Positions 1-11,090 of a stretch of 64,000 bases of DNA are shown one piece after another. The number at the start of each line of letters is the position of its first letter. Position 1 is the stretch's first letter. The stretch comes from Nageia nagi (Eukaryota > Pinophyta): the NCBI GenBank assembly GCA_050084985.1, contig JBITNC010000001.1:176514001-176578000 (forward strand). Direction: 5' to 3'. The notes below the pieces were generated by a model. That model did no database searches, had not been told where the DNA came from, and saw only the letters and a program-made list of their open reading frames with translations. The position numbers were made by a program, and so were the translations under genes.

Positions 1-1002
1 AACCCATAACTTTCACATCCTGACATTTCATAAACAGAAGACAATCTGATTACAACCTGAAAATCCTGCTGAAGCACATCAATTAATTATTCCACCAAAT
101 CCCACTCAATTGTTTCAATGGGGAACAAGAACAATTTATTTGGTTTATCTCATACTTATCAACAAAATCATACCCTGGATTTTTGATGATCCCATTTGCC
201 AATAAAGTATGCATAACTTCCTACTCATTCCAGATTGAATATGGAACATTATTAGTGATTCACAAATGTCAGTTACAGGTCTAGGAATACAATGCACATA
301 TTTCAACCATGCTCAATGGTGTAAAAACTCTGGAATTAAATTTTTTATCTTGATTTCAGAAATAGCTAACTATTTCTTCCTGAGTTCCCTTATACATAAA
401 AAAGTACCATAAAGGTTACCATGTAAATGTGTTGGTAAAAACTTGAAAAGACACCTTCAAGATGGCTTATAGTGAAATCTAGTATTGCAGGATCTCAATA
501 TATGATCAATACCCATTTGAAAATTCAACATTTAAGATGTCTATAATTGAATCTATCAGAATTGGAGAATTCAATATTTTAAGAGGTCTATAATTGAAAC
601 TATGAATTGTTATTTAAAGAGAACAAGTTAAGGGCAGAAAAACCACAATTACACTTTAACAACAGTATCTTCGATAGCAAATAAATATGAAGCCTGAGGA
701 AGGAGTATTAAAGCCAAAGAATACTAAACACAGGCTTGTTTAGACATGACATAATGACACGATGATGGCCACCCCATAAAGGTGTTGTTGGCCAAGATAA
801 ATCTACAGAAGCTTGAGAATCAGCTATGATGCTGTAGACACAAAATAAATGAAAAATGGATTAAACATGCACATTTATTATGTCTATGGAAGGAAAGTAG
901 ATTAATTGCTAATATGCGGTATAGGATGTAGGAACTAGAATTCTGCAAATTTGACAAGAGAAGATACGAAGAACTTATCTAGATGATAGAGGGCTGGAAA
1001 CT
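1..1002. other. AT-rich sequence without a recognised gene
   Basis: Both strands contain only short open frames with no recognisable domain. The right part grades into the family F LTR that begins near 1003. Nothing else can be supported. Confidence 0.5.
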
Positions 1003-1189
1003 TGTTGGTGGACAGATTGTGATCTTGGAGAGCAAATGCTAGTTGCGGCCAAATGATGATGCTAAAAATAATTCTGAAGATGATCTTGTAGATGATTCCA
1101 TCTTGGATAATTCTAGAACTGATATATAAACATTCCAAAACTATTTGCTTCAACAATAAGTGTTGTTGAGGCTCATGACCAAAGCATCC

Positions 1190-1396
1190 ATGTTGTGGGC
1201 CTACAAATGCTAAAATACTAGGCAATCTAGACTTTGGGTGTAAAAATGTTAGGTGTTCTAAGCTCAGGTGCTAAAATGTTGGTCATTCTAACATCCACAT
1301 TATGGGCCTACGATGCTAGAGTACTCAACATTCTAGGTCTAGGTGCCAAAACATTGGTTGTTCCAGGCTTAGATGTTGAAATGTTGGGCATTCTAA
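1190..1396. repeat. Degenerate ~31-35 bp tandem repeats inside the family F LTR
   Basis: Units of the type TGCTAAAATGTTGGTCATTCTA followed by CTCAGG or CTAGG recur about six times with many substitutions. The same short motif is repeated in the sister LTRs near 26720-26800 and 44980-45080, so the array belongs to the LTR rather than being a local expansion. Confidence 0.5.
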
Positions 1397-2510
1397 TGAA
1401 ATGTCCCAAATGAATTCCAGTATTGTAAATATTGCATTTTTTTATGTTTTGTGTGTGTTTGTGAGGCTCTAGAAGGGGGACGTCCTTCCTCTTGAATAAG
1501 TTAGAAGTATTTTAATATGTTTGAAAGTGTTTTAGAGGTATTTCAATTAAGTGCTAAAGTATTTAAGTGATATGTTTTATTTTCATAAAGTGACATTATA
1601 ATATGTAAAAAATATTAGTACTTTAATTGAAGCATGTGCTTAAATTACCTTTTAATTCATTGTGGGTCATCCAAGTGGAATATAACAGTGGGGACTTAAT
1701 CTCCAAGATCTAATGGTGGAGACTTATTTTCCAATTAGGATTGCAAGACAATATATATGCAAGAGCTCGTTATTTGCACAAAGGTTAGATTATTATCATT
1801 ATGTTTTGAAGAATATTGAATTGAGCAATATCTTTTGTTGGAAACCCTAGAGGATTCCAAATCCTTTAGAGAATTAGGGCTCGAAAACCCTAGGCTCATT
1901 TCCAAGTGGATGAATCCATTCAGGGTTCATAATTGTGCTTCATTGTGAGAGACAAATCAGATTTCAGTTCTAGATCTGAGAGTTAAAAACACTAGTTTTT
2001 CTACAGCAGCTATATTGAGGAAGTAAAAACAGATTTGTGCACATTTAGACCAGAGGAAAGCTGCCTAGGAAGATCGTCCTAATTTTGGGAACATTTTGGA
2101 GATAGTTTGAGCACTTGTTCAGCCAGATCTAGCCTTGTTTAGCCTAAAGGAGTCTATATCAGGGTTTGGAGCATCATTTTGAATATCAGCCACCCTGGAG
2201 ATAGTTCGCCCTGATTTTGAGAAGCATATTTGATCATTGTTCAGAAGATTTGTTCCCTAGCCCAGGTTGTCCAGCATTGGGAGCTCAGATTTCCACTCTC
2301 AAATAATTTCTATAAAAAGCATTGGATGAGTTTGTGACTGTTTGGGCATATTTTCTGAGTATACCTTGGACTGTACTTTGCTCAAAAATTGAATACTACT
2401 GTTGTTCATCAAAACAGAATTATTGAGTATGGATTTGCCCTAATTTAATTTGATGAATTCAGATTTAAGTGTATAGGGTTTTCTGGGTTATTTCTAGTAG
2501 GTATATTTAA
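1397..2510 (+). mobile_element. Inserted LTR-like element (probable solo LTR), plus orientation
   Basis: It begins TGAAATGTCCCAAATGAATT and continues GTATTGTAAATATTG, matching the start of the minus-strand LTR whose 5' end is at 31798. It interrupts the repeat units of the family F LTR, which resume near 2510 with CCAAGCTTGGGTGCC. A TATA-like run (ACAATATATATGC) lies near 1748. The right border and target duplication could not be fixed, and no coding region is visible, so a decayed solo LTR is the simplest reading. Confidence 0.4.
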
Positions 2511-2912
2511 TCCAAGCTTGGGTGCCAAAACATCCAACATTCTAGCTTGGACACTTGCCTTAACCGTGCTTTGCTCCTTCCGCCTCTTGGATGATTTTGA
2601 TGATAATACTATTGCGCTTTTCCTTGGAAGATTTTTGACAATGATAACTCTTTAAGATTGATCATGATATATTCTTTTTATGTCCACATAATATGAAATT
2701 GCACTTCAAAGTATCTTATAAAGGATTAACAAATTGAATTTTGAAATCACCTAGATGTATCCATTTAGAACAATAAGCATAGAAGATAATGCTAATTTAA
2801 AGAAAAGGACTTAACCTTGATTTATCCAAAATAGGTCCAAATTAACATTTCATAAAGTAAATTACTGAAACAAAGTTATTTTAGATAGTTAAAATGCAAT
2901 TGTGTGTCTATA

Positions 2913-2999
2913 ATTTGCCTCTTTCGGGAATGTGATTTAAGGGATAGAACTCAAGATCACATTCTCAAAATGATAAAGGATATAGAATGTTGATGAAGT
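2913..2999 (-). mobile_element. Short internal segment of the family F gypsy element
   Basis: It matches the sequence just right of the family F LTR at 27139-27220 (shared ACTCAAG, TTCCAAAAT/TTCTCAAAAT and AAAGGATA), so this is internal element DNA next to the polypurine tract. It runs directly into the target site of the SINE-like insertion. Confidence 0.4.
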
Positions 3000-3179
3000 A
3001 TTGCACTCTTACCCCTAGTGAGGATCTTGCTAATACATATTATGCAGGGTTACACAGAAGCAAGCTCCCCATTTTTGGAGGGGTGTTCTCAACAATCGGG
3101 ATCGGACGTGGGAGTGTCTCCTACCTACTCATAATTTGAGAAGCGGCCAGCCAACTCAAAAAAAAAAAAAAATTGCACT
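3000..3179 (+). mobile_element. SINE-like retroposon with poly-A tail and 8-bp target duplication
   Basis: A 164-bp non-coding body (3008-3171) ends in a run of 15 A (3158-3172) and is flanked by ATTGCACT at 3000-3007 and 3172-3179. A terminal poly-A plus a direct repeat is the signature of target-primed reverse transcription. No clear Pol III B box was found, so the parent RNA is unknown. It is inserted in the internal region of the family F element. Confidence 0.6.
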
Positions 3180-3231
3180 TTTCATTTTAACAAAAGTCAT
3201 GGGGTGGGTCCCACTAATGTAGTTGTAGGTT

Positions 3232-3588
3232 AGTAGTTCATTTACTGCAAAGAGGAATTGGTCCACCTATGGCTTCATCCACAACATGAGGGGGAACAAG
3301 CTTACCCCTAAGAGAGGAAAGAAGCTAGTAGCATTGCATAGCTATCTTTGCCTTCAAGAGAGTGTTAAGCCTAAGTACAAGACTAGTCCAGCTGCACGAC
3401 GAGATATTGATCTGGTGGAGGCAGCTAATCTTGAGGTTGATGATGATGTGCAAGGGTTGGTAGGATTGTCATTGGAGGGTGTCCAGTTGGATGATGAGGG
3501 AAGCTCATCAAATAGCCTTCCTGATGAGGAGGATGATATTGATTACAATCAAGATATATTAGGAGCACATGAGCCCTTAGAGCCATAG
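3232..3588 (+). pseudogene. C-terminal end of a hAT transposase (dimerisation region)
   Basis: The frame reads RNWSTYGFIHN, then NKLTPKRGKKLV and HSYLCL, the conserved end of the hAT C-terminal dimerisation domain (family pattern W-S-x-F-x-x-I-H...RNRL...L-V-x-V-H-x-N-L). An acidic tail rich in Asp and Glu follows up to a stop at 3586-3588. An in-frame Met lies at 3286. Nothing of the BED finger or catalytic core lies upstream; older LTR and SINE sequence does. It is therefore an isolated fragment. Confidence 0.65.
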
Positions 3589-4060
3589 TTTGATAGTTGT
3601 GATTTTGGCATTTTGCAACTTTGCTACTATGATTTCAGTACTACTTATTTATCATTTGACTTTTGAGTATTTTTTATTTGAGATTTCATATCTATCCTAA
3701 TGTACTAGATTGATTCAAATTTAATGATATTATGGCATTATGATCATTGATTATGGCTCATTTTGATGTTATGATTCATACTTGATTTATAATTTAAGTT
3801 CCAAGTGTTGTATATATGATTGAATTGATAATAATAATGAATTAGAAACAATAAAATCTAGAATTTTTTACTACTATTATACTAGCCGCTCCCCCTGCCG
3901 TTTTCAGGGCGCTCCCTAAAAATGACCTTAGTCACTCCCTTTCTTGAAAGTACGCTTCCGTCGCTCCCGACTCACTGTGGAACCTTGATATTATGAAAAA
4001 CAGAAAAATAACTTTTGAAAAACATGTAATGATCAAATCTATCATGATTTTGTCCGAGAC
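3589..4060. other. Non-coding sequence after the hAT fragment
   Basis: AT-rich sequence, then a GC-richer stretch at about 3885-3985 containing several CGCTCCC motifs. The latter could be the terminal part of the DNA transposon, but no matching end was found. No gene is visible. Confidence 0.4.
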
Positions 4061-4072
4061 CTATTCTTACTC

Positions 4073-4545
4073 TAAAGGATAAGAAGGATAGGAAAAAGCT
4101 TGGATGTGCACGTTTTTTTCCAGCAAAGTGAATAGTAGTGAGTGTCCTTTTTGCTTTGGGCTACTTGTCCTAGAACAAGAAACTTGAAGCAAAATATTTG
4201 AAGCCTACAAAATGAAAATAATTGGAAGAGTTTGGTTGCCAGTCCTATATGGTCACGAGGGACATGATAATTCTTAATAGTGATTAGGGACCCCCATTTG
4301 TCAATAATGATGAAACATGAATGATAGTGATCAAGGATGCCCCCCCCCCCCAGACAAACATTGCTCCAAAGGATGAGGATAGGTGAAAGCTTGGATAAGC
4401 ATATGTTTTCCAAGCAAAGTGAATGGTAGGGATTGTCCTTTTTGCTTTGGGCCTACTTGTGAAGAGCTATGTTGGAATAAGAAGCTTGAAGCAAAATATT
4501 TGAAGCCTACAAAATGAAAATACTTGGAAGAGTTTGGTTGCCTAT
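4073..4545. repeat. Two-copy direct repeat with a poly-C tract between copies
   Basis: About 165 bp at 4073-4238 recurs at about 4369-4545; shared runs include AGCAAAGTGAAT, GTCCTTTTTGCTTTGGG and GAAGCAAAATATTTGAAGC. Between them is a run of 12 C (4340-4351). No coding function is visible. Confidence 0.6.
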
Positions 4546-4619
4546 CCTAAATCGTAACAATAAAAAATGCAAAAAACATGAACCATAGATAAAACTTGAT
4601 AACTATTCTATAATATTTC

Positions 4620-4800
4620 AGAGATAAATAATTTCAAAAGATATTTCAAAGCGTGATAATTGCAAAAATGATAATTTCAAAAGATATTTCAAAGCATTAT
4701 AATTGCAAAAATGATCATTTCATAAAAGATACTTTAGGATATGATAATAGTATAAATGATTATTTCAAAAGATATTTCAAAAGTGATATCTTAGGAACAA
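4620..4800. repeat. Degenerate 43-bp tandem repeat
   Basis: The unit AATTTCAAAAGATATTTCAA is at 4630 and again at 4673, with two weaker copies further right. Apparent open frames here come from the repeat. Confidence 0.6.
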
Positions 4801-4916
4801 GTGCACTTTCAAACAAAGAAAATACAAACAGGATGATCAAAATGGAGATTTATAGTTCAAACACATTCTTGATTTTTTCCAATTTTTTCAAAAGCTAAAT
4901 TGTGAAAATGTCAAAG

Positions 4917-5196
4917 GCACAAAACATTGATTTTTTGGGATGCTTGGTCCTAGAGTGTGTTGGTATACTTTTCTTTCCTACCTCAGCATATAGCTATGAG
5001 AGATAGAATCGAAGAGCATCCTAGCACCTCAAGTGAGGAGGGGTTACTCTCCCCATGCACAAAACATTGATTTTTTGGGATGCTTGGTCCTAGAGTGTGT
5101 TGGTATACTTTTCTTTCCTACCTTAGCATATGGCTATGAGAGATAGAATCGACGAGCATCCTAGCACCTCAAGTGAGGAGGGGTTACTCTCCCCCA
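4917..5196. repeat. 140-bp tandem duplication
   Basis: The segment starting GCACAAAACATTGATT at 4917 is repeated directly at 5057 with only a handful of mismatches. It covers the left end of the family B LTR, which has TTTTCTTTCCTACC in each copy. Confidence 0.8.
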
Positions 5197-6479
5197 CTTG
5201 AAGGGACTAATACCTCAAGGTTCTCTTATCTTCGAATGGATAGACTACACACAGTAGTCCTTGAAATACTTGAACTATGGTATGAGAAGAACTTGGAATA
5301 GGTCTCACCAAATGGTAGAGGCAATGATTTTCACCCAAAACAAAATTTGTTTCTGAAAGGACTCAAGAGTTATCTTTGCACTTTGTTCAAAGGTGTTCCT
5401 TGACGTTCGACAAAAGTGAAAAACAAAGAAATGGAAAATTAAGAAAGTGAAAACTAAGCTAGTAAGGATGACACGGGCACTTGTGTTCAGCTCCTAGCTA
5501 TACTCTTTCCACCAGCTTTGCAGAGTTTGGATGCCTTTTCTCTCTAAGTTTGTTAAGATTTCAACATTCATTCATCCACTCCTACAACAAACAACACCAA
5601 TGACATGTATAAGGGAGCTCCGAGGCTATACGCAATTGGAAGAATGATATAAAATAGGATAGATCAAAATGCTATGAATGTTGTTCTTAAGTTAAATGAC
5701 ATAAAGAGAATGATCCAAAATACATAAGCTTGCATACAAACTGTGAGTAATGTCTAACCAAGTAACAATATTAACACTTGACAAGATATTCAATGTTCTT
5801 TCCATAAAAGCTCCAACAATTTTACAAGGAAATGCTCACAAGCATCAATAACATCACAAATTCACAAGTAGACACCAAGCATAAAGCTCAAGCTCACAAT
5901 TCCATTCAATGAAATGAGTAGCAATTCTGAATAAATTATGCCAAAGTTCTACAAAGTTTTTTATATCTTTCAATAGAATAGCTCTCCTCTTGCAAAACAT
6001 TCTATCATCCCCCACCCCCCTTTACAAAATGAGCCCTCTAGGGCTATTTATAATATTCAAAAACCCTAATAGGTGTTGCCCTAATTCACCTAGAATTATG
6101 TGAAAATTTAATGAAATTTCCCCTAATTTGCTTAAATTCAACCCTAATACAAATAAAATTACAAAATAATGTGAATGAAATGAAATATGTTGAAATGTCC
6201 CAAAATGAAAAAGTCTCATTCACTTGTGGGAGCAAAACCTCATCCATCACAAGGTGCAAAATCAACCAAGTCTTAGAAAATAACAAATCCTCCAACAACA
6301 ATGCATCTTGCCAAAGAATTCAAAGGAAGTTGCATGATTCCAACAACATCTTGTTCAAAGTAATCTCCCAAGAATCCTTCAACCTGCATCATGCCCACAT
6401 CAAGCACATCAAAAACATCTTTGCTTTGGATGACCTGCTCCACAATCTGGATTGAAACTTGTCTCATTTGGTGTCTACA
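4969..6479 (-). mobile_element. Family B LTR, copy 1 (minus orientation)
   Basis: The sequence recurs at 34924-36327 and about 55850-57200. Shared landmarks are TTTTCTTTCC near the left end, CAAAATTTGTT..AGGACTCAA, a minus-strand TATA motif (TTATAAATAGCCC near 6040-6052) followed by GGGCTCATTTTGTAAAG, GTGGGAGCAAAACCTCATCC, and a right end GGTGTCTACA. It thus resembles a 1.4-1.5 kb LTR transcribed leftwards. A purine-rich stretch lies at 6480-6502 on the minus strand, consistent with a 3' LTR. The left border is uncertain because of the 140-bp duplication. Element class is inferred as Ty3/gypsy from size and context only. Confidence 0.5.
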
Positions 6480-7254
6480 AACTAATGACTCTTTCTCATC
6501 TCTAAATGAATGGTTCTAGGGTCTCATATTTGTGACTTAGGTATGGCACATGTTTGTGAACGATGATGAACTTTGTCTTATCAGGAAGATGCGCCTAAGA
6601 GAGGGAAGCATAGCGCAAGTGTTTTGAAGTGGAGTGACTTCAGAGGGGTGTCTCCTAAGAGGTATCCTGCATGGTGTATATCTTAAGGGAGACACTATCA
6701 TCAAGACAAATGTGGAATGGGACACCATGGCGCACATCTTGAGAATGACTAGGTTTATGTCTACTTCGAATTGTGCACCGAGGTGGGGAGACAACTTTTT
6801 GGTGTAGATGACTCAAGTGAAACGCCAAAGGATGTCTCAAAGATGACTTACCCTTGTCTGGAAGGTAAGGGCATGTGTCTTGTGGGTGAAAAATGTTGTC
6901 TTAGTTGAACCTTGCGCTCAAGAAGGCTAGGTGCAAATCTAGGGAGAGTCATGATGTTTGTCTTGATCCAAATTTGTGCACAAAAGGGAAGATAGGCTTG
7001 TTGCAGATATTCTAGAAGTCATGATGCTTGTCTTACTTGAAATCTACACCAAGAAAGGGGAAGGCATGCCAAGTGCAAGTCTTCAAGAGGTCACCACCCT
7101 TGTCTTGATTTGGATTTTCACCAAGAAGGAAGAGTAAATCTTTGACTTCGCTAAATTTTCAAGGGGCAAGTGCTTTTGTTTCCATCTACCTATCTTCTGG
7201 AGACCAGATGCCAATGAGAAAGACTGGAGGAGGTTGGCCCAGATTTGGGGAGAG
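6480..7254 (-). mobile_element. Non-coding 3' internal region of the family B element
   Basis: This lies between the LTR and the 70-bp array. It contains diverged relatives of the array unit (GATG.TTGTCTTGAT, TCACC.TCTTTGTCT, CACCAAGAAGGAA), so the array probably grew from an older, longer repeat field. No convincing coding frame is visible. Confidence 0.35.
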
Positions 7255-7640
7255 TCACCATCTTTGTCTAGGTCCATGTTTGCGCTTGGCAAAGGAGACT
7301 GGTTTTGGGGAGCTTTGAAGGGAGTCAAGAACAGTGTCTCTTGGCAAATTTCCACCTGGAAGGGGAGACTGGCTTGGGGAAGATTTGAAGGGAATCAAGA
7401 ACCTTGTCTCTTGGAAAATTTGCGCCCGGAAGGGGATACTGGCTTGGGGGAGATTTGGAGGTAGGTCAAGAACCTTGTCTCTTGGCAAATCTACACCTGG
7501 AAGGAGAGACTAGCTTGGGGGAGATTTGAAGGTTGTCAAGAACCTTGTCTCGTGGCACATCTGCGCCTGGAAGGAAAGACTAGCTTGGAGGAGATTTGAA
7601 GAGAGTCAAGAACCTTGTCTCCCGAAAAATTTACGCTCGG
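7255..7640. repeat. 70-bp tandem array (five clear units)
   Basis: TCAAGAAC(C/A)(T/G)TGTCTC recurs at 7325, 7395, 7466, 7536 and 7606, a period of 70-71 bp. Units also share TGGAAGG.GA.ACT.GCTTGG and GAGATTTGAAG. Apparent open frames over this stretch are by-products of the period. The array occupies the same position relative to a family B LTR as the hairpin arrays do near copies 2 and 3. Confidence 0.85.
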
Positions 7641-8224
7641 GCTCTAGGGGTGTTGTCATCCTTGGCATTTAGCCAATCTTGCTTCTCTGATCTCCTGTGC
7701 TTGCCATTTGAGGTCTCTAAAAGGCTAGCGCAAATCTTGCAAGGGACATGAATGTTGTCTCCCTGGGAACATATGCCTAGATGAGATTTGTTACTTCATC
7801 ACTCTTCACCTATCCTAAGCTCCAACATCTCTTGGTCATGAGACATTAATCTCTTGGTCATCATACCCAAGCAGGTTTCTCTCACCAAAATTTGTGCATC
7901 CCCAAAATTTGCTGGAATTTAGGGGCATGTTGTGGAGGCCACACTAATAGCTAAAAACAAAACAAACAAACAAACAAAATGAAACAAAGTTAGAAATATA
8001 AAGTAGGATGCATAGCAACATACGTCGTCCTCAGGGTGCAAGCCTTTGTGTCATGTGCCTTTTCTTAACCTAAGCCATTTTCCAACCATTACCCATCACC
8101 ACAGGTTTTGGATTGTTGATTTGACTTCTAATTTGGATAGAGTGTCTTGTGCCAAATGTTTTGACAGGTTACACAACATTGTTTCATCAAGAAACAAATG
8201 AGATATTGCATTTTGAAGTTTTCC
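7641..8224. other. Non-coding sequence between the 70-bp array and the family E LTR
   Basis: No gene recognised. TTTAGGGGCATGTTGTGGAGG near 7919 could be a polypurine tract next to an LTR start, but no partner was found. A short CAAA microsatellite lies near 7960-7978. Confidence 0.35.
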
Positions 8225-8895
8225 TGTAGGACCAATGAATAGGATTCATTATGTACCTTTTAATAATAATGAATTATAATGATGTATTTGTGAGATCTTG
8301 GGATAGAAGATTTATAGGTCCAAGAGACCAATTGTGAGTCCCAATGTGAGAAGTCTCCCTCCTAGAGATAGTTAGGAGTGTTTATTAGCATTATAGATGA
8401 TTGTGGTAACTACTAGGCATGATTGTGTGGATCCCAAGGTAAATCTATGGACTTCTGGATGAGACGCCTAGACTTGCATGATTCCTAGGTGAGATCTAGA
8501 TCTAAGGAAGCCTATATAAAGGAGATTAACATCAGTGAGAGGAGAGCTATTGAATATTCTTGACATTATCACTTCAAGGATTGGTGTGGATTCATCTTTT
8601 GGCCTCTTGTGGACGAAAACTTGCAAGAGAAGGGTTTAGTGGGATGAAAACCTCACTAGATCTGACTAAGGACGGAAACCCTTAGTCTTTGGTGGCATCA
8701 CTTCTATCCTTGCGAAATACCAAGAGATGGGAAGAGCCCTTTCGTGGAGCATCCATCTTGTCTGAGGGAGTGTGCTTTAGTTATTCATTTCTAGATCTAG
8801 GTTTGAGACCCTAGTTCCAAATGTCAGCCTTCAAGAGTGCTTTTGGAGTTGTTGCATGCTAGATTTGGTCTTCTAAGCCAGACATCAAGCCTATT
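8225..8895 (+). mobile_element. Family E LTR, left part (plus orientation), split by the chromovirus
   Basis: It resembles the LTR ending at 61926: both have a TATA motif (CCTATATAAAGG at 8512 here), GGCCTCT(T/A)GT(T)GGACG, and AGATTTGG.C....AAGCCAGAC near the point of interruption. The LTR resumes at 15599 after the inserted element, with CTATT duplicated on both sides. The left border is approximate. Confidence 0.55.
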
Positions 8896-9690
8896 TGTGA
8901 TGTTCCTTTTATATTTTTTTTTGTAGAAAACCCTCAACATAAAAATGCAGAGATGAATTGCAGCAATAAAACAACTCAGAAATTGCTCATAAAATAACAC
9001 AAGTATGAGGAGAAATCAACCAGTATCATATATTAAATATTGCCAAACCAATACAACAGCTGGAATGGACAAATAGAGTCCCCAAGGAACTCAAAATGCA
9101 GATACAAACTCCCACAAGTAGGATGAACTAACCCCAAGGCTGAACTGATACAAAAACTCCTCAATATTGACCCCAAATACAAGTATAGGGTTTGGGGCTA
9201 CCAACAGTTCTGAAACACATATCACAAACGCTCCCAAAAATGCCATGAACTTCCCAAACTGAGTGAATCCCTTCACCAAAAATGCCACAAACCACTCACA
9301 GATGCCTCTTTTTGTGTTTTTAATATTTTAGGGCAACAACACCTTCAATGATATTGCCCAGACCCCAACCATGCACCTCCAATGCACTATGGGAATGAGC
9401 AAGACCTACAATATCAACTCAGAAATTCTAGGGAGTTAATATTCAATTCTAATATCAACATAATATGCCCAAAATGGGATGCTCATTTCCTTTTATATGA
9501 TAAGGTTCTAATTTGAAGTTGACATCTCCCAACCCTAAAATCACTTAAAATGCCCTATTACAACATAAAAACATAAAACATAAATAAACACAACTCAAGT
9601 TATGTCTCCTAGTCACATGAAACCCTTTTTTCACTTTTATAATTAAGTGTAGGGTACATTTACAAAAATATTTATTTTTGGGACATTACA
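8896..9690 (-). repeat. 3' LTR of the chromovirus
   Basis: 795 bp, begins TGTGATGTTCC and ends GGGACATTACA on the plus strand. It is nearly the same as 14800-15593; a local T-run replaces the TA repeat of the other copy. Confidence 0.93.
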
Positions 9691-10082
9691 AGTCCACCCT
9701 CCTCAAATTGCTTGTCCTCAAGCAAACTCAAAATTGGAGCATCTAAAATTTTTGCACCTTCCCAAGTAGCATCCTCCATAGGCAAGTCTTTCCACTTCAC
9801 AAGATATTCTTTGATAGTCCTCCACCTAAGCTTTCTCTCCCTTGTCTCAAGAATCAATTCAGGTTCAAGAATGAGCTTTCCTTCTTCATCAAGGGGTGGC
9901 AAATCTGAAGATGGTTGAATATGTTGGCCTAGAGCCTTTTTCAAGCAAGAAATATGAAAAACATTGTGTATCTTACTCTCACTTGGAAGTTCCAAAGCAT
10001 ATGCAACCAATCCAACCTTACTAATCACCTTGTAAGGCCCATAGAACTTGGGTTTTAGCTTCTTTGTTCCACTCTTGTTCAA
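9672..10082 (-). pseudogene. Integrase C-terminus with chromodomain
   Basis: The frame reads GTKKLKPKFYGPYKVISKVG (the GPY/F region of chromovirus integrases), then VFHISCLKK, and finally a chromodomain core with EYLVKWKDLPMEDATWE. In this family the chromodomain binds modified histone tails and steers integration. The frame ends inside the LTR, overlapping the polypurine tract. The start is not a true initiation codon; this part is normally released from the Pol polyprotein. Confidence 0.85.
9691..9707 (-). other. Polypurine tract of the chromovirus
   Basis: Minus strand TTTGAGGAGGGTGGACT lies immediately 5' of the 3' LTR start TGTAATGTCCC. The terminal part of the chromodomain frame overlaps it. 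Confidence 0.7.
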
Positions 10083-10172
10083 AGTGGACTATTTGTAAGG
10101 CTGCAATCTAACATAAACCAAGTCATCCACCTCAAATGAGCGCTCACTACACTACTGATTTGCATACTTTTT

Positions 10173-11090
10173 TTATTGCTTTTGTGCCATAAGAATATTG
10201 TCCTTCAAAGCATTAAGAATATCTTGATTTTTTGCTGCAAAGTCTCTGGCTTTGTGGACCCTTGAATCACCAAAAATCAAATCTAAAAAGTGTGGGGCAT
10301 CATAACCATAAAGTGCCTTGAATGGAGACATTTTTATGGACATATGACAAGTAGAATTGTAGCAATATTCACCAAGGTGCAGCCATTTAACCCATGCATT
10401 TTGTTGCTCTGAAACATAATTTCTCAAATATCCTTTAAGCCATTTATTAACAATTTCAGTTTGCCCATCAGTTTGGGGATGGTAGCTAGAACTAGGAATC
10501 AATTTAGTACCACATAGCTTAAACAATTCCTGCCAAAACATGCTCAAAAATCTGCTGCCCTATCACTCACAATGGATTTAGGCAAATCACGCAATATGAA
10601 AAATTTCTTTAAAAAACAAATCAACAACTTGTATGGCTGTATAAGTTGTTGAAATGGCATAGAAATGAGCAAATTTTGTCAATCTATCAACAACAACAAA
10701 TATGCAATCCCTCATGTATACCTTGGGCAAACAAGTAATGAGATCCATGGAGATACTTTCCCATTTCTGATTGGGAATAGGAAGTGGCTGAAGTAAACCA
10801 ACTAAAAATTCATGTTCTCCCTTGTTTTCTTGGCAAATAATGCATTCCTGAACATGCAAGAAAACATCCTTTTTCAAACCATTCCAATAGAATCTTTCTC
10901 TAACCTGTTTGTAAGTCTTGTAGAAACCTGGATGGCCTACAAGTGGAGCATCATGCATGGTTGTAATTAAAGCTTGTTTCAGCTTTGATTCAGGTACTAA
11001 AAACACTCTTCCTTTGCAAAAAATCAATCCTTTATGGCTGAACTTGTCATCTTCAACTTGCCCATTTATTAGTTTAGAAAAAAAAATCAT
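10173..11090 (-). pseudogene. Integrase zinc-binding and catalytic core, frameshifted
   Basis: The first part (11090-10587) has an HHCC zinc finger (HDAPLVGH ... CIICQ) and the first catalytic Asp in SMDLITCLP, then VVDRLTKFAHF. The second part (10547-10173) has HPQTDGQTEIVNK with the catalytic Glu. The second Asp lies between them in SDRAADF. Two small frame breaks near 10550-10590 disrupt the stretch. All three DDE residues are still recognisable in the DNA. Confidence 0.88.

Larger units (their letters stand above)
1003..2912 (-). mobile_element. Family F gypsy-type LTR, interrupted by another LTR
   Basis: The outer parts (1003-1396 and about 2510-2912) match the LTRs at 26460-27138 and 44787-45529: each starts near TGTTGG(T/C), shares a run around GTGATCTTGGAGAGCAAA, carries repeated CCAAAATGTTGGGCATTTT-like units, and ends near TGTCTA(C/T)A. 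On the minus strand a TATA-type promoter is present in the sister copies. A purine-rich stretch (minus strand GAAAGAGGCAAAT) adjoins the right end, as expected for the polypurine tract of a 3' LTR. The middle is a separate insertion (1397-2510). Confidence 0.5.

Noticed and set aside
935-1225. 96-codon minus-strand frame
   Set aside because: Overlaps the family F LTR border and its repeats; no domain.
6111-6455. 114-codon open frame in family B LTR
   Set aside because: Sits in the U3 of an LTR with a TATA box just beyond it; not kept in the other two copies.
7083-7488. Open frames with repeated W-G and L-P motifs
   Set aside because: They follow the 70-bp array (period nearly a multiple of three) and have no protein-like features.
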